Positions 14,308 through 23,245 of a stretch of DNA of 43,069 nucleotides are shown in pieces. Source of the stretch: Bacteroidales bacterium (lineage in GTDB: Bacteria > Bacteroidota > Bacteroidia > Bacteroidales > P3); the NCBI GenBank assembly GCA_004551865.1, contig SFPR01000009.1:1-43069 (forward strand). Reading direction: 5' to 3'. The translations under genes and the position numbers were made by a program. The notes under the pieces were generated by a model. It saw only the letters and a list, made by a program, of their open reading frames with translations. It did no database searches and had not been told where the DNA came from. Each line of letters opens with the position of its first letter. Position 1 is the stretch's first letter.

Positions 14308-15723
14308 ATGACACACAATCGTAATTTGAAGATAATACTTTTGATAGTTGTGCTTTTGCTCTCTCAAAGCGTACAGTCGCAAAGAGCAAATCAAGGTACA
14401 TCTCAACGAAAGGACACAAAGCAAATTACGAGAATACTTTTCATACTCGATTGTTCAAATAGTATGTACGGAATGTGGCAGAGCAATACCAAAATAAAGA
14501 TTGCTCAGAACCTTGTTTCCAACATTATCGATTCTCTTGCGGGCAAACCAAACGTGGAAGTGGCATTGAGAGCTTACGGACACACAAAGGACTATCCTCC
14601 GCAGGACTGTGATGATACCAAATTGGAAGTGGGATTTTCTGCCAACAACTTCGAGCAACTCAAAGCCAAGCTCCGAGCCTTAGTTCCCAAGGGGACAACA
14701 CCCATAGCAAGCACTTTGGAACGCTGTGTTGCCGACTTTCCTGACTGTGACGGCTGTCGAAATATTGTAATCCTGATTACAGACGGAACAGATGAGTGTT
14801 CGGGAGAAGTATGTCAGGTATCGGCACAACTGCAAACCCAAGGAGCATTTCTCAAACCCTTTATTATAGGAATAGGGAGAGGAATGAGAGAATCGTTTGA
14901 GTGTGCAGGAGCCTATTATGAGGCGACAAACGAGATTGACTTTTCGAGAGCCTTGAATGATGTGGTACTTCAAGCACTCAACAACACAACCTCGCAAATC
15001 AATCTTTTGGACAGCTATTCGGAAGCGAGCGAAACCAATGTTCCCATGACGTTTTACGATGCCCAAAGCAAGAGACTCCGTTACTCATTCATTCATACAA
15101 TAAATGGTAATGGTGTTTCAGATACTCTGACTTTGGACCCGTTGATAAATTATGACATAGTGGTGCACACACTTCCCCCTGTAAAAGTCGAAAACGTCAA
15201 GTTGAACCCCGGAAGACACACAGTCATACCGATTAAAACGCCGCAGGGAAACATGATAATCACCTCCCAAGACAGCAAAGACAGACTTAATAGTAAAGAT
15301 GTGGCGGTGATAGTCAGACAATCCGGTAGTTCGGAAGTCGTAAACGTGCAAGAGCTGAACAAAAGCGAGAAATACATAGTCGGAAAGTACGATTTGGAGA
15401 TATTAACCAAGCCTTCACTAAAAATAGAGAACGTTGAAGTAGGACAAAGTGCTACTACAACGATAGAAATCCCCCAATCGGGACAACTAACCCTCAACAA
15501 GGGAAAACAAATCCTCATAGGAAGCATATTTGTGAAGGATAGTGAAGAAACAAAATGGGTATGCAATCTCGAAGAAGGTCAGATGATAGAAACACTATCC
15601 CTTCTTCCGGGGCAATATATGGTTGTTGTCAGAGCGAAAAACGCAACCGATGCAGCCAAAACACAAATAAAGGAATTTAAGATAGAATCTAAGAAAACAA
15701 CAAGCATAAACTTAGCTAAATAG
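14308..15723 (+). CDS. Secreted VWA-domain protein between transketolase genes
   Basis: 471 residues with a signal peptide (hydrophobic 9-22, cleavage likely after SVQSQ). A von Willebrand A domain covers about 40-225 with a complete MIDAS metal site: DCSNS (Asp48, Ser50, Ser52), Thr131 in GTTPIAS and Asp159 in ITDGTDECSG. It is rich in paired cysteines (DCDDT, CVADFPDCDGC, DECSGEVC), fitting an exported, disulfide-bonded protein. Residues 230-471 look like beta-rich repeats with recurring VKVENVKLNPG / LKIENVEVGQS / SLLPGQYMVVV turns. The gene sits 18 bp after the transketolase N-subunit and 2 bp before the C-subunit, so it is embedded in that operon although it is envelope-targeted. VWA proteins mediate metal-dependent protein contacts; the partner is unknown. 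Confidence 0.88.
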   Translation: MTHNRNLKIILLIVVLLLSQSVQSQRANQGTSQRKDTKQITRILFILDCSNSMYGMWQSNTKIKIAQNLVSNIIDSLAGKPNVEVALRAYGHTKDYPPQDCDDTKLEVGFSANNFEQLKAKLRALVPKGTTPIASTLERCVADFPDCDGCRNIVILITDGTDECSGEVCQVSAQLQTQGAFLKPFIIGIGRGMRESFECAGAYYEATNEIDFSRALNDVVLQALNNTTSQINLLDSYSEASETNVPMTFYDAQSKRLRYSFIHTINGNGVSDTLTLDPLINYDIVVHTLPPVKVENVKLNPGRHTVIPIKTPQGNMIITSQDSKDRLNSKDVAVIVRQSGSSEVVNVQELNKSEKYIVGKYDLEILTKPSLKIENVEVGQSATTTIEIPQSGQLTLNKGKQILIGSIFVKDSEETKWVCNLEEGQMIETLSLLPGQYMVVVRAKNATDAAKTQIKEFKIESKKTTSINLAK

Positions 15724-15725
15724 TG

Positions 15726-16679
15726 ATGAAAGAATACAAGGTAACAGGCAACAAAGATACCCGTTCGGGATTTGGAGCAGGTCTTGTCGAGGCAGGCAGA
15801 CGAAATAAAGACGTTGTGGCATTGTGTGCCGACCTTACAGGCTCGGTAAAGATGGATTTGTTTGCACAAGAGTTCCCCGAAAGAATGATACAGTGCGGAA
15901 TAGCAGAAGCAGACATGATTGGAATAGCTGCAGGCTTGGCTTTGAGCGGAAAAGTCGCCTTTGCAGGTAGTTTTGCAGCCTTTGCGACAGGAAGAGTGTA
16001 CGATCAGATACGACAAGCGGTCGCATACTCGGACACAAATGTCAAGATAGCAGGCTCTCATGCAGGAATAACCTTAGGAGAGGACGGAGCAACTCACCAA
16101 ATCTTGGAAGACTTGGGACTAATGAAGATGTTGCCCAACATGGTTGTGCTAAATCCTTGCGATTATAACCAAACCAAAGCAGCAACAATAGCAGCTGCCG
16201 AATACAAAGGTCCTGTCTATATAAGATTCGGAAGACCCAAAGTACCGGTGTTTATTCCTGAGGATATGCCTTTTGAAATTGGTAAGGCTGTTGTCTTGAA
16301 TGAGGGAAGCGATGTGTCGCTCATGGCAACCGGACACTTGGTTTGGGAAGCCTTGCAGGCAGCAGAAATGTTAGAAAAAGAAGGAATAAGTGCCGAAGTC
16401 TTGGACATACACACCATAAAACCTTTGGACGGCGAGGCTATATTGCGTTCGGCAAAAAAGACAGGCTGTGTTATCAGCTGCGAAGAGCATCAATACAATG
16501 GCGGATTGGGCGAAAGCATCGCACAACTCTTGGTTCGTAACGCCCCTATGCCTATGGAGTTTATCGGTATTGACGATAAATTTGGAGAAAGTGGCAAACC
16601 TGACGAACTTATGGTGAAATATGGCTTGAAAGCAGTCAATATAGCAGAGGCAGCCAAGAAAGCAATTTCTCGAAAGTAA
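15726..16679 (+). CDS. Transketolase, C-terminal subunit
   Basis: 317-residue partner of the N-terminal transketolase subunit encoded at 13444-14289. It contains the pyrimidine-binding domain (about 1-165; the glutamate that activates TPP is in QCGIAEADMIGIAAGLA) and the transketolase C-terminal domain (about 185-310; MATGHLVWEALQAAEML, HTIKPLD, EEHQYNGGLGES). The ATG at 15726 is 2 bp after the stop of the VWA gene; a GTG one codon earlier overlaps that stop. Split transketolases are common in Bacteroidota but the two halves are normally adjacent. A hairpin terminator follows at 16694. Confidence 0.94.
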   Translation: MKEYKVTGNKDTRSGFGAGLVEAGRRNKDVVALCADLTGSVKMDLFAQEFPERMIQCGIAEADMIGIAAGLALSGKVAFAGSFAAFATGRVYDQIRQAVAYSDTNVKIAGSHAGITLGEDGATHQILEDLGLMKMLPNMVVLNPCDYNQTKAATIAAAEYKGPVYIRFGRPKVPVFIPEDMPFEIGKAVVLNEGSDVSLMATGHLVWEALQAAEMLEKEGISAEVLDIHTIKPLDGEAILRSAKKTGCVISCEEHQYNGGLGESIAQLLVRNAPMPMEFIGIDDKFGESGKPDELMVKYGLKAVNIAEAAKKAISRK

Positions 16680-16693
16680 GAACAGAGATAGTC

Positions 16694-16741
16694 GCAGCAA
16701 AGAAGGACGCATATAAAGATGCGTTTGGCTTTGTTGCTTTT
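16694..16741 (+). terminator. Terminator hairpin after the transketolase operon
   Basis: GCAGCAAAG (16694-16702) pairs with CTTTGTTGC (16729-16737) and an inner ACGCAT pairs with ATGCGT. The stem is followed by a short T stretch. Stem is interrupted, so termination efficiency is uncertain. Confidence 0.65.
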
Positions 16742-16808
16742 CAACTAATCTATATATATCAAGCAGGTTTCGATATTTCGGGACTTGCTTTTTTTCAAAT
16801 ATCAGCCC

Positions 16809-18953
16809 ATGGAAACCAATCAAAAGTTAGAGTTGGCACGAAAATACGTCGAACAGACAAACAAAAACATCTTTTTGACCGGCAAAGCAGGCACGGGAAA
16901 AACCACATTCCTCAAAAACCTTGTCAAAACTCTCAAAAAGCGTCATGTCGTTCTTGCTCCCACGGGAGTGGCAGCCCTTAATGCCGAAGGGCAAACCATA
17001 CATTCTTTCTTGCAACTTGATTTTGATCCGTACATTCCGGGACACAAATTGAATTTTAAGCGATTTAGGAGGTCAAAACTTGACATCATTCGCAGTTTGG
17101 ACCTTATCATTATTGACGAAATCTCAATGGTGAGAGCCGATGTGTTGGAACAGATTGACAAAGTCCTCAGACGCATTCGCTATCGCTATTCAAACAGACC
17201 TTTCGGAGGCGTTCAGATGTTGCTCATTGGCGATTTGAGTCAGTTGCCGCCCGTTATGCCCGAGAATGAGTGGCAGTTACTTTCAGAATATTACCAAACG
17301 CCATATTTCTTTTCTTCTCTTGCATGGCAGATGTCCCAATTCCACACCATAGAACTTGACCATATTTATCGCCAGAGCGACAGAGAGTTTATCAACATAC
17401 TCAATCATTTGAGAGAAAACCATATTACTCAAAATATAACTAACGCTCTCAATGCTCGTTACTCGCCTGAGGTCAGCGAAAAGGACAACGAGGGTTGTAT
17501 TATACTATGCAGCTACAACCGAAGGGCAGACCACATCAACACTACAAAACTTGCACAAATCGACTCTCCGAGTGTGTTTTATGAATGCAAGATTACGGGC
17601 GACTTTGACGAGAAAAGCTACCCCAACAGCAATACTTTGGAACTCAAAAAGGGCGCTCAGGTGATGTTTATCAAGAACGATTACAGCCATTCAGGCACAG
17701 AAAGAGAATATTACAACGGTTCGATTGGCGAAGTTATCGAAGCAGAAGAAAATAACATCGTTGTCAGACTTAACGAAGGCGGAAAGGAAGTGATTGTAGA
17801 GCCTTACACATGGGAAAAGTGTCGTTACGAGCTAAACAAACGCACCAAAGAGATAACAAAAGAGGTTTCGGGAACTTTTACACAGTACCCTTTGAGACTT
17901 GCTTGGGCCATAACAGTTCACAAAAGTCAGGGATTGACATTTGACAAAGCCATAATAGACACCGAAAATTGCTTCACACACGGACAATACTACGTTGCAA
18001 TCAGTCGTTGCCGCACATTGGAAGGCTTGACGCTTGCCGCACCATTCACACCCTCGGTTGTGATAACCGACAGCGACATAACCGCATTTTCGCAGGAGCA
18101 ATCGGCAAACCAAGCTGACGAAACAACCTTTGAGAATGACAGATTTGAATTTTACATTCAAAGTTTGGAAGAAATATTCTCCTTTTCGACTCTCTTTTCC
18201 ATGCAGACAGAGTTGAGCAATGTTGTTTTTCCCTATCTTGATGGCGAGTTGCGACAATCTTTCTCTGTTGTCGAGCAGGCAATAAAGGAAAACATAATAG
18301 ATGTATCGAGACGTTTTCTCAACCAAATGAGGTCAATAATCAATAACAAGCCACTTTTGAAAGAGCGATGCGTCAAAGCCGGCGACTACTTCCTCACACA
18401 AGCCTATCTTGTCCACAGTTACATTCAGGCGGTGGTGAGTGCAGACACCAAAGAAGCCTCAGAAAAAGACCAAGAGAAGATTGAAGAAAATTTTGCCCGC
18501 TTTGGCAACGAGTGTGAGCTGAAATGGCGGCTGCTTGCTTACATTCAAGAGAACGACTTCGACCTTAATGAATATCTTTCGTTGAAAAACAGAACTATTG
18601 CCGAAGGAGACAAACTCAAATGGACATACTATGACAACTATATCGGCAAAGCAAAAAATCAAGACAAGGCTTCAACACAAAAAGAAGAAAATAAAAGCGA
18701 CGACTATGTGAAGTTGGATAAACTATACCAAGAAACAGACGAACTATATCAAGCCTTGAAACATTGGAGAAAAGAACAAGCCGACCAAGAGAAACTCCCT
18801 GCATTCTGTATTTTCTCAAACGCAGTTTTGGACGGTATTTGTGCAAAGCGACCTCAAAGTTTGGAAGCCCTTGGTGAGATTAAGGGCTTGGGGAAAAAGA
18901 AGATAGAAAAATACGGAGAACAGTTGTTGGAAATAGTCAAGCAAAACGCTTAA
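16809..18953 (+). CDS. Pif1-like ATP-dependent DNA helicase with HRDC domain
   Basis: Superfamily 1 DNA helicase of the Pif1/RecD-like group, 714 residues from ATG 16809 (a TTG eight codons upstream is less likely). Motif I is GKAGTGKTTF (25-34), then APTGVAA (50-56), motif II IIIDEISMV (100-108), motif III GDLSQLPPV, and the C-terminal motif WAITVHKSQGLTFDKA with VAISRCRTLEGL. After a helical linker with an acidic, lysine-rich stretch, the last 80 or so residues (LPAFCIFSNAVLDGICAKRP, then LGEIKGLGKKKIEKYGE) match an HRDC domain, a nucleic-acid-binding module of RecQ and RNase D. This helicase-HRDC pairing is known in Bacteroidota. Likely roles are in replication or repair; the substrate is not shown. 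Repeat array 7 begins 3 bp after the stop. Confidence 0.9.
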   Translation: METNQKLELARKYVEQTNKNIFLTGKAGTGKTTFLKNLVKTLKKRHVVLAPTGVAALNAEGQTIHSFLQLDFDPYIPGHKLNFKRFRRSKLDIIRSLDLIIIDEISMVRADVLEQIDKVLRRIRYRYSNRPFGGVQMLLIGDLSQLPPVMPENEWQLLSEYYQTPYFFSSLAWQMSQFHTIELDHIYRQSDREFINILNHLRENHITQNITNALNARYSPEVSEKDNEGCIILCSYNRRADHINTTKLAQIDSPSVFYECKITGDFDEKSYPNSNTLELKKGAQVMFIKNDYSHSGTEREYYNGSIGEVIEAEENNIVVRLNEGGKEVIVEPYTWEKCRYELNKRTKEITKEVSGTFTQYPLRLAWAITVHKSQGLTFDKAIIDTENCFTHGQYYVAISRCRTLEGLTLAAPFTPSVVITDSDITAFSQEQSANQADETTFENDRFEFYIQSLEEIFSFSTLFSMQTELSNVVFPYLDGELRQSFSVVEQAIKENIIDVSRRFLNQMRSIINNKPLLKERCVKAGDYFLTQAYLVHSYIQAVVSADTKEASEKDQEKIEENFARFGNECELKWRLLAYIQENDFDLNEYLSLKNRTIAEGDKLKWTYYDNYIGKAKNQDKASTQKEENKSDDYVKLDKLYQETDELYQALKHWRKEQADQEKLPAFCIFSNAVLDGICAKRPQSLEALGEIKGLGKKKIEKYGEQLLEIVKQNA

Positions 18954-18956
18954 ACC

Positions 18957-19033
18957 AAAACGCCGATCTATTTTGCCAAAACGCCGTTTTACGAAAATAA
19001 AACGGCGTTTTGATTGCACTAAAACGGCGTTTT
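18957..19033. repeat. 21/22-bp palindrome array 7 (4 boxes)
   Basis: Boxes start at 18957, 18978, 18999 and 19021 (21, 21, 22 bp). Boxes 2-4 are perfect; box 1 ends in ATCT. Centre bases are C, C, G, G, so the array is also a nested inverted repeat: box 2 with its flank (CAAAACGCCGTTTTA) pairs perfectly with box 3 across a 6-nt loop. It starts 3 bp after the helicase stop. Confidence 0.95.
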
Positions 19034-19183
19034 GTAATTCTCTGATAATCACTTTGTAATATCAAGATGTTGTTTTGTTGTTTTTGAATTGTGGATAGCC
19101 CGTTTGTGAAAGGCAGATTTGCTGTTTTGAATTTTCGAGAGCGAAACACTCTTTCTTTTTGTTTTGGTTTCGTAAAAAAGAGC

Positions 19184-19191
19184 TACCTTTG
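19184..19191 (+). promoter_or_regulatory. -7 box of the trkA promoter
   Basis: TACCTTTG followed by CC, 41 bp before the trkA ATG. Candidate -33 TTTG elements lie at 19158-19161 (22-bp spacer) and 19163-19166 (17-bp spacer). Confidence 0.6.
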
Positions 19192-19232
19192 CCGATTGTA
19201 TTTTTACAAGATAGAATTAAGGAAACATTGTC

Positions 19233-20573
19233 ATGGATATTATCATTGCAGGAGACGGAGAGGTAGGCTTTCACTTGGCACGCAGTTTGTCAAAAATCAG
19301 ACATAATATCACCGTTGTCGATCCTCACTCGGATTTGCTTACCATGCTTCAAAGCGAATCGGATCTGCTTACCATTGCAGGCAACTCAACTTCCATGGAG
19401 ACATTAAAGCAAGCCGGTATTTCGTCTTGCGATTTGCTCATTGCCGTACTGCACGAAGAGAGTATCAATCTGATGACCTGCATTCTCGGAAAGCGTCTCG
19501 GAGCAAAGCGTTGCATTGCAAGAGTGAACTCAATTGAGTATCTGAATGAGGATAACAAGAATATGTTCAAGGGAATGGGGGTCGATGAGTTGGTATGTCC
19601 CGAAAGAATTGCGGCAAAGGAGATAACGAACCTTCTTACACGCAACACCGCAACAGAGATATTTGATTTCTCCAATGGTTTGCTGTCGGTCTATATGATG
19701 AGGCTTGATTCTGATGCACCGATATTGGGAAAGTCAATGGCAGAAGTGGCAGTGCTTTATCCGCAACTTGAAGCCAGAGCAATATGTATAATACGTAGAG
19801 GCAAAACTATCATACCCGGCGGACCCGATCAGTATTTGAAAGGCGATTTGGTTTATTTGATTGCAAAGCCTTCAAGTATTGAGTTGATAAAGGAGCTTGG
19901 CGGCAAACGGGATTATGTTATCAAAAGTGCAATGATACTTGGCGGTGGACGCATCGGAAGAAGGGCTGCACTGAACCTTCAAGGTGATATGCGCTTGAAG
20001 CTGATTGAGCAAGACAAAGAACGTTGCTTTCAATTAGCTGACGATTTGAATAAAACGATGATAATAAACGGCAACGGCAATGACATATCTCTGCTCATTG
20101 ACGAGGGCATTCAGGAAACTGATGCTTTTATTGCGGTGAGCGGAAGCACCGAAACCAACATTCTTTCCTGTCTTCACGCTCACAAACAGGGAGTAAAAAA
20201 GACCATTGCCTTGGTTGAGAATGTCAGCTACATTGATGTGTCGCAAGAAATCGGCATCGACACAATCATAAACAAGAAGCTGATTACCGCAAGCTACATT
20301 GCACGCTTCACACTCGGGGCAGACGTTACTTCAAGCAAGTGGTTGTCGGGAATAGATGCCGAAGTGATTGAGGTTCTTGTCAAGGAAGGCTCTCCGATAA
20401 CAAAGAAACAAATCATGCGATTGGACCTCCCTTCGGGCGTAAACATAGGTGGAGTAATCAGAGACGGCGTTGCATATATAGCAAGAGGCAATGTGCAAAT
20501 TCAGGCAGGCGACAAGGTGGTCGCTTTCACCATTCCGGAATCGGCAAACAAGTTGATGAAGTTGTTTAATTAG
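19233..20573 (+). CDS. trkA: Trk potassium uptake regulatory subunit TrkA
   Basis: Cytoplasmic gating subunit of the Trk potassium transporter, which binds NAD(H)/ATP and regulates TrkH. The 446 residues show the duplicated architecture: Rossmann-type RCK-N domain 1 starts MDIIIAGDGEVGFHLARSL, followed by an RCK-C domain (about 140-220), then a second Rossmann fold with SAMILGGGRIGRRAALNL near 230, and a second RCK-C domain ending near 440. The start ATG fits the family. The gene is followed 11 bp later by trkH, its membrane partner. Promoter at 19184. Confidence 0.96.
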   Translation: MDIIIAGDGEVGFHLARSLSKIRHNITVVDPHSDLLTMLQSESDLLTIAGNSTSMETLKQAGISSCDLLIAVLHEESINLMTCILGKRLGAKRCIARVNSIEYLNEDNKNMFKGMGVDELVCPERIAAKEITNLLTRNTATEIFDFSNGLLSVYMMRLDSDAPILGKSMAEVAVLYPQLEARAICIIRRGKTIIPGGPDQYLKGDLVYLIAKPSSIELIKELGGKRDYVIKSAMILGGGRIGRRAALNLQGDMRLKLIEQDKERCFQLADDLNKTMIINGNGNDISLLIDEGIQETDAFIAVSGSTETNILSCLHAHKQGVKKTIALVENVSYIDVSQEIGIDTIINKKLITASYIARFTLGADVTSSKWLSGIDAEVIEVLVKEGSPITKKQIMRLDLPSGVNIGGVIRDGVAYIARGNVQIQAGDKVVAFTIPESANKLMKLFN

Positions 20574-20584
20574 CGATTTGTTTC

Positions 20585-22048
20585 ATGAACTTTCGACCTT
20601 ACAAGTTCAACAGCAGGATATTCTTTTATGTTTCGGGCAGCTGTTTGTTGCTTTTGAGCGGAATGTTTCTGCTTTCGGGCATTGTGGGGCTTCTTTATGG
20701 AGAAAGGGAGAGTGTTTATTTTGCTTATGCTTTTGCCATTGTGGCTTTGATTGGCGGATTGGTTGCTTATGGCAATCGCAACTTTCATACCAATATCTCA
20801 AAAAAGGACGGCAGATTGATAGTAGGGCTGATGTGGATTTTGATACCTCTTTTCGGGGCTTTGCCATACGCTTTTGATGCAAAGGATTTCACTTTGACCG
20901 ATGCCATATTTGAATCCTATTCGGGATATACAACAACGGGGGCAAGCATTCTTGACGATGTGGAAAGCGTATCGAAAGCTGTTTTGTTTTATCGTTCTTT
21001 CACCCAATGGATAGGAGGTTTAGGTTTTGCAATTCTTGTCATTATGTTTGTGAGAAACTTTCCAGAGGGAGCAAAGAACCTTTTTAATGCAGAGTTTAAC
21101 TCAATCGAGAAAGAGAAAGACCGTCCCCACATAAAGAATACTGTTTATAAGATTTTCTTTCTTTATTTGTTTTTCAGCATTGTTTGTTGCATTCTGCTCT
21201 CTTTTGGAGAGATGAGTGTTTTTGAGGCTGTTTGCAATACTTTTGCGACAATTTCGACCGGTGGTTTCTCGATTTCAAATGGTAATATGGGGGCTTATTC
21301 TGATTATTCCCGAAATGTGGTCATGGTCTTCATGTTTCTTTCGGGCATAAGCTACTTTTTGTTGATTTGGTTGGCAAGAGGCAAATTCAAAAAGGTATTC
21401 AAGGACGAGCAACTGCAATATTATTGTTCCATAATCTTGGTTTGTTCGCTGCTTTTGGCTTTGTATTTTGTCTTTGTCGATAATATGTCGTTTTTTTGGG
21501 GGCTGAAGGATGCTTTGTTCTACATTATATCCACACTAAGCACCACGGGATTTGATTTAAAGGTCAGCAGGTTGGGCTTGTTTGCCTCTACATTTCTTAT
21601 TCTGCTCATGTTTATAGGCGGTTGCAGTGCTTCGTCTTCAACAGGACTGAAAATCATCAGACTGATTACTCTTTTGAAATACATACCGGTTGCAATCAAA
21701 CGAATGTTTCACCCTCGGGCGATAATACCGGTAAGATATAACGGAAAGGCATTGCGAGATGACGAAGTGAGTTTGGTATTCGGCTTTTTCTTTTTGTTTT
21801 TTGTTATCTTCCTTTTGGGAATTATGTTGCTGACCGTTGCAGGCAATTCTTTGCTTCATTCGATTGCACTTTCGGCAGCATCTGTCAGCAATGTGGGACC
21901 AATAATGGGTTCGGTTGCCGAGGGATTTTCCTATTCTGCATTGGGAGCAGGCTCAAAGTCTGTTTTGATTGTGCTTATGCTTTTGGGCAGATTGGAGATA
22001 TATGCTCTGATTGCAGTCGTTTCTCCTACTGTTTGGAAAAGAGACTAA
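20585..22048 (+). CDS. trkH: Trk potassium transporter membrane subunit TrkH
   Basis: Potassium-translocating membrane protein, 487 residues with about ten to twelve hydrophobic helices. The four pore-loop/selectivity-filter regions of the Trk/Ktr family can be recognised by SGYTTTGAS, ATISTGGFS, STLSTTGFD and the degenerate fourth SAASVSNVGP. The GGCSASSSTGLKIIR segment is also characteristic. It lies 11 bp behind trkA, so the operon encodes a complete Trk system. Repeat array 8 lies 59 bp downstream of its stop, with no conventional terminator between them. Confidence 0.96.
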   Translation: MNFRPYKFNSRIFFYVSGSCLLLLSGMFLLSGIVGLLYGERESVYFAYAFAIVALIGGLVAYGNRNFHTNISKKDGRLIVGLMWILIPLFGALPYAFDAKDFTLTDAIFESYSGYTTTGASILDDVESVSKAVLFYRSFTQWIGGLGFAILVIMFVRNFPEGAKNLFNAEFNSIEKEKDRPHIKNTVYKIFFLYLFFSIVCCILLSFGEMSVFEAVCNTFATISTGGFSISNGNMGAYSDYSRNVVMVFMFLSGISYFLLIWLARGKFKKVFKDEQLQYYCSIILVCSLLLALYFVFVDNMSFFWGLKDALFYIISTLSTTGFDLKVSRLGLFASTFLILLMFIGGCSASSSTGLKIIRLITLLKYIPVAIKRMFHPRAIIPVRYNGKALRDDEVSLVFGFFFLFFVIFLLGIMLLTVAGNSLLHSIALSAASVSNVGPIMGSVAEGFSYSALGAGSKSVLIVLMLLGRLEIYALIAVVSPTVWKRD

Positions 22049-22107
22049 CTTGCATTAAACAGCCTTTCTAACCGATTGATTTTCTGTAAATAAAGAGTGG
22101 TTAAAAT

Positions 22108-22185
22108 AAAACGCCGTTTTAGTTCAATCAAAACGCCGTTTTAATCACCACAAAACGGCGTTTTATTTTCGTAAAACGGCGTTTT
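22108..22185. repeat. 21/22-bp palindrome array 8 (4 perfect boxes)
   Basis: Boxes start at 22108, 22130, 22152 and 22173 (22, 22, 21 bp). All four are perfect 13-mers with centres C, C, G, G. Boxes 2 and 3 pair across a 9-nt loop and boxes 1 and 4 pair together with their AAAAT / ATTTT flanks, giving one long nested hairpin. One of the two arrays with four perfect boxes. Confidence 0.96.
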
Positions 22186-22222
22186 ATTTTTGAGGGATTT
22201 TGAAGAGAGATTATCGTGAGCT

Positions 22223-22256
22223 TTTGTGAACAAACCAAAATAATGTTGTACCTTTG
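22223..22256 (+). promoter_or_regulatory. Promoter of the BadF-family kinase gene
   Basis: TTTG at 22223-22226, a 22-bp spacer, and TACCTTTG (22249-22256) followed by CAAA. The ATG is 41 bp further. Confidence 0.65.
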
Positions 22257-22297
22257 CAAATGTATCAATTTGATAACTGAACACAAGAGAGAATTAT

Positions 22298-23137
22298 ATG
22301 GTTTTGATAGCTGACGGTGGTTCTACGAAGACTGATTGGGCTTTGGTCGAAGGTTGTGAAGTTGTTTCGCTCTTTTCGAGCAGGGGAATGAACCCTTACA
22401 ATGTGTCAGATGCCGCCATGAAACGAGAGATTGAGGAGAAAATTTTGCCGAATATAAACCCCGACGAAGTGGAAGCTGTTTATATTTATGCATCGGGCTG
22501 TTCGGCTCAGGTCAAGCAGCAGGAGGTGAGAGCGTGGTTTGCTCCCTACTTGCCGAAAGCCGAAATCTTTGTTGAGGGAGACCTTCTCGGAGCGGCAAGA
22601 GCTGCCTGCGGAAAGGAGGCTGCAATAGCTGCCATTTTGGGAACGGGTTCCAATTCATGCCTTTACGATGGCAAAAAAATAACTGAGAACGTTGCTTCAT
22701 TGGGATATGTGCTTTGCGATGAGGGAGCGGGAACTCACATCGGCAGATTGGTTTTGAGAGACTACTTGAGGGGCAGAATGCCCGAACAACTCAGCCGACA
22801 GTTTGCTCAAATCTACCCCGGAGAAGAGTCAGACTTTCTAAATCATCTCTACAAGGAAGAAGCACCGAACTTTTACGTTGCTTCCTTTGCAAGATTTGCC
22901 ATCGAGAACAAGTCGAACCCCTATTGCAGAAACTTAATCATGCAGGCGTTCGATGATTTCTTCACTCAGCAAATTTGTACCTATACTTCCTATAATAAAT
23001 ATGTCGTCAATGTCGTTGGAAGTGTAGGTTGCCTTGCACAAGACGAGTTGAGAGAGGTGGCACAAAGGCATGGAGTGAAGATAAATAAGGTGGTCAAAGC
23101 ACCTCTTATGGCTCTTGTGGAATATCATACCAAGTGA
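22298..23137 (+). CDS. BadF/BadG-type ATPase, probable N-acetylglucosamine kinase
   Basis: Member of the ASKHA superfamily, 279 residues, the size of Bacteroidota sugar kinases of this group. The phosphate-1 motif is MVLIADGGSTKTDWALV; the segment AAIAAILGTGSNSCLYDG is the second phosphate-binding loop, followed by LGYVLCDEGAGTHIGR, typical of GlcNAc/MurNAc kinases of the BadF family; a late GSVG motif contacts adenosine. Likely role: phosphorylating amino sugars released from cell-wall turnover or glycans. It stands alone with its own promoter, so context does not fix the substrate. Benzoyl-CoA reductase activator function is unlikely, because the neighbourhood holds no such pathway. Confidence 0.88.
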   Translation: MVLIADGGSTKTDWALVEGCEVVSLFSSRGMNPYNVSDAAMKREIEEKILPNINPDEVEAVYIYASGCSAQVKQQEVRAWFAPYLPKAEIFVEGDLLGAARAACGKEAAIAAILGTGSNSCLYDGKKITENVASLGYVLCDEGAGTHIGRLVLRDYLRGRMPEQLSRQFAQIYPGEESDFLNHLYKEEAPNFYVASFARFAIENKSNPYCRNLIMQAFDDFFTQQICTYTSYNKYVVNVVGSVGCLAQDELREVAQRHGVKINKVVKAPLMALVEYHTK

Positions 23138-23198
23138 GGAAAAAACAAATTAGTCTGAAAAAACTCTTGCATTTGAGAACAGATTGATGTTTTTTGAC

Positions 23199-23206
23199 TA
23201 TATTTG
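23199..23206 (+). promoter_or_regulatory. -7 box of the purA promoter
   Basis: TATATTTG followed by CAAG, 39 bp before the purA ATG. A TTTG at 23172-23175 is a candidate -33 element (23-bp spacer). Confidence 0.55.
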
Positions 23207-23245
23207 CAAGGTTTTTGCTATTGACAAAATAAAAACGAAAAGATA

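Noticed and set aside
15234..15246. Lone AAAACGCCG half-match in the VWA gene
   Set aside because: Only the left arm and centre match, no neighbour at 21 bp, and it fits the protein sequence; likely chance.
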